From positions 29,716,771 to 29,780,770 of the forward strand of contig OY288257.1 of NCBI GenBank assembly GCA_958450325.1: a stretch of 64,000 bases of DNA. The letters are read 5' to 3'. The stretch comes from Agrostemma githago (lineage: Eukaryota; Streptophyta; Magnoliopsida; Caryophyllales; Caryophyllaceae). Positions 55,606 through 64,000 of this stretch are shown here, piece after piece. Position 1 is the first letter of the stretch. Every line of letters begins with the position of its first letter. The notes below the pieces were generated by a model, which saw only the letters and a program-made list of their open reading frames with translations, had not been told where the DNA came from and made no database searches. Both the position numbers and the translations under genes were made by a program.

Positions 55606-58600
55606 GAGCCTCCACTCTGACTGAGGCTTGGACAAGGCGAAAGTCAGAGTAGCTACCAAGCCCGCTAAGACCTGGTAGACTTCCGGTAGGGTCGTTTATA
55701 GTCCAGTAGACTTGCGTGAAGGGCTCGCCAGCCATAAGCAGAGGGTCATACCTGTCCTGATGATGATAGCTTTGCGGGGAGTCAGACTTGTATCATAAGT
55801 CCTGGGCGCGTCTATGTGTGGGCCCATCCCGTATTATTTTGGGGAAAATGCCGCCTCGGGCGTTCCGCTGGGGAAATATATGAGCTGTACGGGCTTGCTT
55901 TCAAAGCCTTGAGTCGTACCTGAGCTGATGGTGATGCTCCGTGGGGAGTAAAGCTTGCCTCTTCTGGGGAGTAGGTGTACCCGTATGCCGATACATCGCA
56001 CTTGGGATGTAGCACACCGGGGAAAAGCTGACTCCGTTGGGGAAATTGTTTCACGGGGACTTGCTTCTGAAGTCTGGGGTGTACCTGTATGCTGACACAT
56101 GACAAGTTGCATGTAACACATCGGCAAAACACTGACTCGTGCTGGGGAGTAAAGTAGCTGCGCGGGGACTTGCTTCTGAAGTCTTGGGTGTACCCGTATG
56201 CCGATACATCACATCTTGGATGTAGCATTCCAGGAGAAACACCGCCTTTGTTGTTCCGTCTGGAAGCACTAGCTGGTACCTGAAATGTTAGATACATAGG
56301 CAGAAATAGCAGGCATAGTATGTAGCAAGATAGCACATAGGAAATGCAGTTAGCATCTATAGACTGGCTTGCGCTGGGGAAAATGATTTTTGCTTCATTT
56401 TGAAATCGAAGTCCTGAAAGCAACTCATGTGCTAGGAGATAGGTTTTCAAAATTGAAAGGGGTAGAAATTTGCAGTTTAAATAGACCGAAATTTGACCTT
56501 GTCGAAAAGGATTTTATCAAATGGCTAAGTTTTGCAAATTTTAAAATGAGAATTTGAAGAGAGAGACATATCGACAGACTCGACTCTGGACGTGACCGGA
56601 CGAGTTGACAGACACGACTGGACTCTCGAGGGGTTGGACCGTGACTCGGTAGGGGGGTGGGCACCTAACAAGACTCTTAAGTTGCGCTATTCCGTAGCCT
56701 AGGCGAGTGGCAACACGGTCAAACTTCAAACTGGAAAGGATCCGGTACAGGGGAATTGCAGTAGTCTGTAATGAGACTCTTCCTGCAGGACAAGGCTTAG
56801 CAGTAGCAATGCTGTAGACTGATGTTCTTTTGGATCTTTGTGTTTTGGGATACATTCCCAAAGTGGGTGTCACTTCGAGTCCCTGACGGATTCTTGTCTT
56901 CGACTGAGCCGAGTGCTAGGACACACTAAACAAAGGAGGCTAGTTTTTTTGAAAGTCATTTGGATTATGTGAGTGGATGAAGGTCTTCTGCCTGAGAGAA
57001 GCCCCCAGGACGACAAAGCTAGCTGCTGAGAACATGACAGTGTCGTGACCGGAATGACGGTGCTCTTTTTTTTTTTGAACTGTGTCAATGTGGGCGGTTG
57101 TGCCTTTGTTGAAAGGCTTCCTACGTATTCACGTGTAGTGAAATCAAACCAAGCCGTAGTTCAGTGGATTGGAAGATATGTTATTGTGCCTAGTTTATTA
57201 GGCCTTTGTGTGTAACTAGCCACAACGATGGTGTAGGCCAGGTGTGTTCCCAATGATGTCTTGATCAAAGGGCTGGAACAGTTAGGATGTTGATCCCGTG
57301 ACTGTGAGCGTTCTCCGGGGTAGCCCCCAGAGGTGGTGTGAACTATTTGAGCATGTTCTATGCCTACCGCAGGTAGAGTTCCCGTGTTTGGGGCTGGTAA
57401 CTGGTTTGGATGTTTTTTGGAAATGTGGTGCCCGGCAATAAGTGGCTTTGATGCTTCGAAATCTGGAGCTCGATTTTTTGGAGCTAAGGCTTCGAGGGTA
57501 AGGTATTGTAATGTGGTAGGAAAGAGGGAAGTCGAGTAAAAATGACTCGGGCTTCGATTGGGCAGGTTTGATGATGCGGGATCTGGTTTCCATGTCTGGC
57601 CCTAATGGTTAGGGTGTATCCTATGGAGCTAGAATCCTCAAAATTCCGGGCTGTCTCTTAGCCTAGGTCTCGGGAAGGTCTTGAGGGTTGTAGTGTGGGA
57701 AGGCTAAGTGTGGCGTCAGCCGACCAGTTTGATTGTCTCTCCCCTATTTGATCAATAATTTTGAATTTACCGTATCCCGGTCAAGGGACTTTCACTTGAA
57801 TTGACCGTTGACCACGGTCATGGGTATTTGAATTTTTTGTTTTTGTTTTTTTTGTTGACCTCTTGGCCCCGGTCGTGGGATTGACCGTATCTGGTCGGGG
57901 GATGCTGAGAGTTCTTTTTTTTTTATGGCCAGCTCTCTTGTTTTGGGCCTTTTGCTTTTTCCTTGGACTTTTGATTTTTTTTTGTCCAACTCTTTTTTTT
58001 TTACGGCTATCCCTACAATGGTGTTGTGGGTGGATATGGGGGTGGGCCCATCGGTTGGATTTGTGGAGCTAAACCTTTGTAAGGTGTAAGCCTAGTTGGT
58101 GCTTATGTGAGTGCAACTCGCGGTGGAGTACTCTATGGTAAGCATGGTGGTTTGGATCTCGGTATTGTCATCATAATTCCGAGCAGGCTTAGTGGGAGCA
58201 TCATCCCGAGTTGGGTATTTTTGGCATCAAGTCAGACTAACGCCTAAGATAGGGATTGGTCAGTTTTATTGGAGGGGTGTTTATTATGGGAAATGGGCTT
58301 GCCTCCCGTCTTGAACCCAAACTAGGAGACTACCTAGATTTGTCATAGGATTCGATACCGCTCCTGCTAAGGGTAGTTATGTGGCTTTCTATACCAGACA
58401 TGGAACAGGTAAAGGAAAACACGGGCCTCAGTTCCTGCAGTCATCATAGATTTGCCTATAATAGTCACGTGCATGTGCTCACAGTGTGTAATGGTGTTCA
58501 TCATGTTCTCGGAAACACATAAGGAAAGTGTATAGTAGAGATAGAATATTGAAAGCTGATTTTTTGTTGAATTGAAAAAGAGGACAGAATACAGTTGACT

Positions 58601-58693
58601 CTGACTCTGACTTTGAAATTGAAAGAGATAGAACATCCTAGACTCGGACTCAGACTCGGACTTAAATCAAATCTGGACTCTTGGATGAGGTTG
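55606..58693 (-). other. Ogre-like interior between gag and 3' LTR, no pol
   Basis: Next to the LTR the minus strand has AGAGTGGAGGCTC, a candidate polypurine tract. 55870-56275 holds three to four degenerate repeats of about 105-120 bp with 'CTTGCTTCTGAAGTCTTGGG' and 'GTGTACCCGTATGCCGATAC'. The remainder has no open frame with pol motifs; the enzyme genes have been lost or replaced. Confidence 0.6.
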
Positions 58694-59725
58694 TCAGTAG
58701 TCTTCGGTTTCTAAGGACTCAAGTGGATGTCCAGTATAGCCTTCGGTAGAAGCTTCACCCAAATCTTCGTTATGTCGAAGATCGTCTTCAATCCTAGTGC
58801 CCATTTCGGTAAGCACAGCAAAGTTTGAGATGCCGGCATACCTAAGATGGACGCGGTAGGAAGGTAGGAGGTTGTTGATGAATGCATCCACTAGTGTCTT
58901 CTCGCTGGGCTTGTCCACCAGTTTAACACTCTCAGCCCGCCAACGTTGAAGGTATTTGGTGAAACCCTCTGTTGGATCTTGGGCCATGACTTCTAAAGTC
59001 CGCATGGTAGTCTGAAGTTCAGTATTATCAGAATAGTTTTTAGCGAACTCGGTAGCCACATCCTCCCAAGTGGGGAATCTTTTTGTATTAAGCCTATAGA
59101 ACCAGGCTTTTGGATATTTCCCGAGGGATGCGCCGAACAAATTGATGAACATGTCGGCCTTGACCCCCTTGATCGCCATAAATGCTTTGAAGGCTCGGAG
59201 GTGTAGTAATGGATCCTCCGTCCCTTCGAATATGGGTAACCCCTCTAAGTTGAGATCTGTTGGTAGTTTCTCACTGATGGGTGTATAGTCTCGGGAGTTT
59301 TCAATATAAATGTTGTTCCCTCGGAAAGCATGGAACTGGTGTTCGAGCTCACGCACCGTGCTGATCAATTTGGCAAATGGCCCAGTATTGACCGATCCAG
59401 AATCGAGGTTTTGCCGTTCGATGGCAGTTAAACGAGCATTCATGGCCTCTTGGTTGGTTTTCAGGAACCCTATATGAGTTTCGGTTATGGCCTGCCTACT
59501 AACCATTGTTTCCAGCGAAGCCTTTATTTCATTGATGGTGTTTTCCATGTCCCTATTCCCGGTTGTGGGTGCCATACTCTGCGAGAATACCCACGTAATC
59601 AGAAATGTTGCTTCGGAACCCAGACACGCCAAGGCATAGGAAATTGCGCGGGAGGAAAGACAACTCGGGTTTGACTCTCCTAAAAAAAGCAAGGTGCGAT
59701 TCTCGAAGCGACTGTGATTAATCAC
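58694..59725 (-). CDS. Ogre/Tat-like gag protein
   Basis: The frame runs 343 codons. The likelier start is the internal methionine at about residue 51 (MAPTTGNRDMENTINEIKAS), since the preceding part is unlike gag. A coiled-coil stretch follows. The conserved retrotransposon gag domain then reads GLPIFEGTEDPLLHLRAFKA, FGASLGKYPKAWFYRLNTKR, FPTWEDVATEFAKNYSD and VDAFINNLLPSYRVHLRYAG. It would form the capsid that packages element RNA. No zinc knuckle is present before the stop at 58694, so it is shorter than typical Ogre gag and may be truncated. No stop interrupts the domain. Confidence 0.85.
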   Translation of the reverse strand: MINHSRFENRTLLFLGESNPSCLSSRAISYALACLGSEATFLITWVFSQSMAPTTGNRDMENTINEIKASLETMVSRQAITETHIGFLKTNQEAMNARLTAIERQNLDSGSVNTGPFAKLISTVRELEHQFHAFRGNNIYIENSRDYTPISEKLPTDLNLEGLPIFEGTEDPLLHLRAFKAFMAIKGVKADMFINLFGASLGKYPKAWFYRLNTKRFPTWEDVATEFAKNYSDNTELQTTMRTLEVMAQDPTEGFTKYLQRWRAESVKLVDKPSEKTLVDAFINNLLPSYRVHLRYAGISNFAVLTEMGTRIEDDLRHNEDLGEASTEGYTGHPLESLETEDY

Positions 59726-61460
59726 TCCGTCGGAGAATAGCCCCAGGTGAGACTAAGGACTCTTATAGGACTCAGATGGCGTGACATCTAAGTGACTCAA
59801 AAGTGGGGTACGTGTAAGACATGACCCTTATAGCAACCGTGATTGATCGTTCTCCTAAAGGGTAGCCCCCCGAGTGAGATTGTAGGTTTTGCTAAGACTC
59901 GAGTGTTGGACGAGTGACCCTTAGATGTAAGGATCAAGAACCTTTAGCTACAGGGCTATGCCTTGTAAAAGGTTGACTCGGGCTCGAGGAAAGGCAGACG
60001 GGGTAAGGGAAGAAACTTGCGATGTAAGATCGGCGGAGTTTCGACGCTAGAGACCCTTGACTTGACTTGAATATGGATGACCCTGTGATTAGGGTAGACC
60101 CTTAAGTTAAAGGATTTTTGAATTGGGATGACCCGACTAACGGATTGAAAGACGGGCAAAATTCCCTTAGGAAAGGTCGTGGGGACCGTCCTATCGGAGG
60201 GAAAATTGCGTGTGACTTTCTAGTTAGGACTCGAGTGTTTACGAACCTTCCATTTACGAGTGTATGACTCGTGTTGGTCGGTTGTGCCTTTAGAAAAAGA
60301 CGGACTAGGATGGGGAAGAAACCCGTGATGTAGGATCGACGGAGTTTCGACGCTATAGACCTTTGACAAATTATGAAAAGACCCGACACACGGATTACGG
60401 TAGGTCCTATAATAAGGAAGGTTTTTGAAAATAAAATGATTGGATTTTGAAAATTGAGAGAATGGTCCCGAAATTGGTAGTGGGCCAATAGGACCGGGCA
60501 TTTTAAAATGTTAGAATGGTTGCGAGTAAATTCGCGTTTTGAAAAATTGGGAGACGGTCCCACGAAATTGGCAGCATGCCGACAGGACCGATTTTTTGAA
60601 AAGTTGAATTTTTGGAATTTTGAAAATTCGAATATCGAAAATAAATTTCCGAAAATTTGAAAATTGAAGATGAGATCCCGAAGATTTGAGGATCGAAAAC
60701 GACATCTTGGAGATTTGAAAATCGAGAATGGAATCTCGAGGATTTGAAAATCGCGAATGGCATCACGAAGATTTGAAAATTGAAATTGAATTTTGAAAAT
60801 TCGAAAATCGAATGGTGGATCGGAAATTCGAATTGAAATGGATAGCATGCCGGCTAAAAAAAAAAAGGCTTGTTTTGAGTCAAATCGTAAGTCTAATTTT
60901 TGGCAGCATTCCGAGTTTTTTGAAATTGGATATTTTGAAAAGACGGGTCCCGAAACGGACAGTATTTCGGGTTTTTCAAAATTTGGTATTTTTTGGAAAG
61001 ATGGGTCCCGAAACGGACAGTATTTCGGGTTTTTTGAAATTTGGTATTTTGGAAAGATGCAATTTTGAAATGACGGTTTTTGAAAATTGACACGGAAACC
61101 AAGTAGCACGTACTCAAGCAAGCATTATAACGACGCTTATGTATGCTTTACGCTAAGTCTCGGTCGGTCAAAATAGGGTCTATACCAACAACGATGGCTT
61201 TCTCGTGTGATGGACGGACTCCCTAAGCCGAGTTGGTCTTAGGACATGCCGCAAAACCGAGACGAGTTCCACCATCGATGTTTTTAGCGCACCCATGTAG
61301 GAATGCACCGCGGTATAGTGGGACGTCGGTCACAAGTAACCGGCCCGGGCAAATTTGGGTTATGCATGAATCATTAAACTAATGCGCGCACATTAATCTG
61401 CGAACGATTTCTCTTCGAGTCTCACCCTAGGAACCCCGATGACATGTGGTAGATCAGGTA
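59726..61460 (-). other. Ogre-like 5' leader with simple-sequence repeats
   Basis: A long untranslated leader is typical of Ogre/Tat elements. 60420-60850 is made of degenerate 'GATTTGAAAATCGARAATGG' units of about 30 bp. 60945-61065 has two copies, about 65 bp apart, of 'GGGTCCCGAAACGGACAGTA'. 59750-60400 repeats a 'GGATGACCC...GGGTAGACCC' theme. A 339-codon minus-strand ORF (60102-61121) is a by-product of these repeats, full of Ile, Phe, Lys and Ser. Confidence 0.65.
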
Positions 61461-61478
61461 TCCCCAGCGGAGTCGCCA
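61461..61478 (-). promoter_or_regulatory. Primer binding site, tRNA-Arg type
   Basis: The minus strand reads TGGCGACTCCGCTGGGGA, three bases inside the 5' LTR. This is the primer type described for Ogre/Tat elements. Confidence 0.85.
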
Positions 61479-61481
61479 AAT

Positions 61482-64000
61482 TGTGGACATGACGTAGGTC
61501 CACCCCGACGCGGCGAAGCGCGGGTTTGGGTAGGCGAATGAATCTCGTGGTAAGATTGCTCTCGGGTTCGAAATTTAAGTCAAAATGGAGTCGCCACCGA
61601 ATTTTGTGGTTATTCGGAACCATACGAGCCCACTCTATGTCGTCATGCGCTATACACAAAGTAAGCCCACTTCGATTTCAGAGTTTATGGGGCTCGTCCC
61701 TTTGCATTGCGATACCGATACCATCTATACCGGTAATCGTGTAAAGAATGACTCTCGTTCGCCAAGGGTTTCGGACATCCGGAAACCAAAGGTTCTGAGT
61801 ATGGGGTGAGGGTACGTGTTGGGAAGCCCACTAAGGACACCCAACCCCGCCCGCACATGGCGGCCTCTACTAAGACACCGTTCGTGTTCGTGTACGCGCG
61901 CTAGTAAAATAATTAAATGATATGCAAACAGCGTTTTCGGGCTAAGCATGTGAATAGTTTGTGAACTACGTCATTTAATGCATCTTGTTATTTGTCGAAG
62001 TGATTTAGCATGCGAGATTCATTTATAAAGCGTAAAGCAAGTAATAAATAAAGCTCGAGAATAAATAGAAATAGCGTACAAATTACACGGGCGGAAATAC
62101 AACCCGGAATTCACAATACAACATTACGTAAAAGTAATAAACAAAATAATGCAAAATAAAGATAGAAACGGACCCGTATATAAACTAGACCGCGAAGTAT
62201 GTAGATGGACTAACCCCGCTTAAATACGCATTATGTCGCGTATTAAACGAAGGACGAGAACATGAGACTGTGGCATATTGCTAGCCTAATCTCACGTCTC
62301 GTAGTCTTGTCCCGACTTATCACGTCAAAGTGGTCAAAGTCGTTCTACGTGTCGTGATATGTATAGTTTTGAAAGATAGGAAGGTCGGATGATGGTCTAA
62401 AGTCGATAAAGAACGGGGCTCGAAATATGTGTCCAAGCCCTCGGTATTGCGGGTTATGAGACCCACTCGATCGAGTCATTGACTGACTCGGTCGAGTGTG
62501 TTATTAGCGTGGCTACTGACCACTTTTTGGGGTGCTACTCGATCGAGTGGCCTATGACACTCGATCGAGTGCCCCCTGTGCGAGTGATGGCTCGCTCGGT
62601 TTTATGACTTGAAATCGATAGTCGGCCTAACCAAATACGAATATTGCACGATTCGTACTTAGCTCGACCTCCGGTACTATAATCGTGTATGAACGAATAT
62701 AATACCGTCATCGGGATTTTGTGGAAATATTTTATCGTTAGATTAGGAAATTTTGAATTAGTAACGAGATGCATCCCTCTACGTCACGACATCGAAACTA
62801 ACCCTTTCGGGTTATGTGATGTCGGTATTCGTGTCAACGGGTCTCGAACCAATTATGGAAATGGAATGAAATTCGTACAACTACGACCGTTTGCGATCGC
62901 GTTACGCCCTTGAGTACATTGGGGCGGGGCTCCTCGAAAGGGCTCCACCTCCGTCGTTGCTCGTAAAGGGATTAAACGGATCTTAGGCAAACATCGTAGT
63001 CAAACGGATTTTAAACCGAAATTTGATACTAGTTTTATATATACGCGGTATTATTAATGACGTTAGTAATAGAAAAATGACAATGCAAAATAAAGATACA
63101 AAAAAAAGTATAAGGAACGTTAGTGTTAGTGTCGGTGTTACTACGATCATAATACGAAAATGTACATAAAATGATATAGAAAAGAGATAGAAAAGGGGTT
63201 TAGGACACCCTCAACATACATGCTAGTATAGACCTCGGAAATGGACTCGTGAATAGCGACAAAGCTTGGGAGTATCGAGGATGTATGCGAGTTATGGTGT
63301 GTATAGGTGTGTGTGTTGCGTCGGTTTATCGAGGGACGAAAGCTCGGTTTTTGTGTGTTTTTGCTTAGGATTTCTAAGGCTTTGATGTGTGATGAAGTGG
63401 TAGAATGTAGGTTAAAATGTAGGGTGAAAGTGATTGTCCAAAGTCTGAAATGCATGGGGGGGGGGGGGGGGGGGTGAAGCGGTATTTATAGACCTCACCC
63501 TCGACATAGGGGCACTCGATCGAGTGGCCCTAGTGCACTCGATCGAGTGCCTTCGCAAACGGGCCACACCCGGGTTTTGACGCTCCACTCGACTGAGTGG
63601 GTCAATCCACTCGATCGAGTGGGTCAAGCAAATCGAGAGAAATAAGGAAAGATTTGATTTTGTTGGTTTTGATTGCTTTTTTGAATTCTGATTTGTGCGC
63701 CAAATGAACTTGGCTGATTTATGAGACGGTTTTGTCTTTGACCGGGTTTTGACCCGGTCGCCAAAAGACGGGAATTATTTTTGGTGTCGTTTTTGGCCCA
63801 AATTAGTCTCATTTTGCTCGGAACGGCCCACTTGGCCTGAATTTGAGGTCTGTTTTGTGAGATTTTTACTCCACTAAAAGTCCATGTCGGATATTATGAA
63901 TTCCGAGCCCAAATCCGAGTATACCAAGTCACGTTTGCGTCCGATCATCATCGGGTGTTTTTCGGAGACTACCATAGACACGTGGCAGTCAAAATGCGGG
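61482..64000 (-). repeat. 5' LTR of the Ogre-like element (incomplete at window end)
   Basis: In minus orientation it ends CATGTCCACA at 61482. The window stops at 'AAAATGCGGG', which in the left LTR is followed by TGTCTACA, so about eight bases are missing. The same palindromes (62460-62570 and 63510-63620) and TATA box (63483-63490) are present. Confidence 0.92.

Larger units (their letters stand above)
53283..64000 (-). mobile_element. Ogre/Tat-type LTR element, gag only, minus strand (runs off the window)
   Basis: The two large direct repeats 53283-55605 and 61482-64000 are LTRs. The primer site next to the right one reads TGGCGACTCCGCTGGGGA on the minus strand, the tRNA-Arg type of Ogre/Tat elements. 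The 5.9 kb interior contains a gag ORF but no protease, RT or integrase. The left (3') LTR lacks about 200 bp of its U5, which is replaced by the rearranged cluster. The right (5') LTR ends about eight bases beyond the window. Confidence 0.88.

Noticed and set aside
60102..61121. 339-codon minus-strand ORF in the Ogre-like leader.
   Set aside because: It is built from degenerate 'GAAAATTCGAAAATC' repeats, has no domain, and lies upstream of gag where a leader is expected.

Overview
This is plant nuclear DNA from a transposon-dense, gene-poor region. The evidence is plant-type LTR retrotransposons with tRNA-Asp, tRNA-Arg and tRNA-iMet primer sites, CACTA DNA transposons, and exons of plant genes with GT-AG introns. 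A eudicot is likely. Caryophyllales is only a guess from the style of the repeats. No complete, clearly functional host gene was found, and no rRNA, tRNA or CRISPR.

Layout. 236-2554 is the 3' part of a non-autonomous LTR element (called family L here). 2560-5800 is a pyrimidine-rich degenerate repeat, broken by a fragment of a threonyl-tRNA synthetase gene. 4.8-12.8 kb, 19.7-20.6 kb and 30.8-36.9 kb form one discontinuous background that carries one- or two-exon fragments of many unrelated host genes, all on the minus strand: ThrRS, RopGEF, a DEAD-box helicase, an OSCA/CSC1 channel, MBF1, a PWWP protein, a photolyase-like protein, a polygalacturonase and two unknowns. This background ends at 37116 in a CACTA-like terminus and looks like a gene-capturing transposon.

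Three insertions sit in that background. A Ty1/copia element lies at 12863-19673 (TSD ATAAT, minus strand). A family L LTR in minus orientation spans 20609-30784 (TSD GTTAC). It contains an embedded forward-oriented LTR-PBS fragment, and a 7.2 kb CACTA element (23359-30548, TSD AAT) is inserted in that fragment.

From 37.1 to 49.7 kb there is a decayed minus-strand Ty3/gypsy element (gag-protease at 47.8-49.6 kb, RT-RNaseH-integrase at 37.7-40.0 kb). A complete 7.87 kb family L element (39966-47839, TSD GGAGG) splits it. Family L has 1.63 kb LTRs, a tRNA-Asp PBS and one 444-codon ORF, but no pol. 49.7-53.3 kb is a scrambled cluster of LTR-PBS pieces in alternating orientation. 53283-64000 is a minus-strand Ogre/Tat-type element with about 2.5 kb LTRs, a tRNA-Arg PBS and a gag ORF but no pol; its second LTR runs off the window a few bases before its end.

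The elements appear to act in parasitic pairs. The pol-less family L and gag-only Ogre-like elements must borrow enzymes from autonomous relatives elsewhere. The CACTA element keeps an intact accessory gene, but its TNP2 transposase gene is broken.
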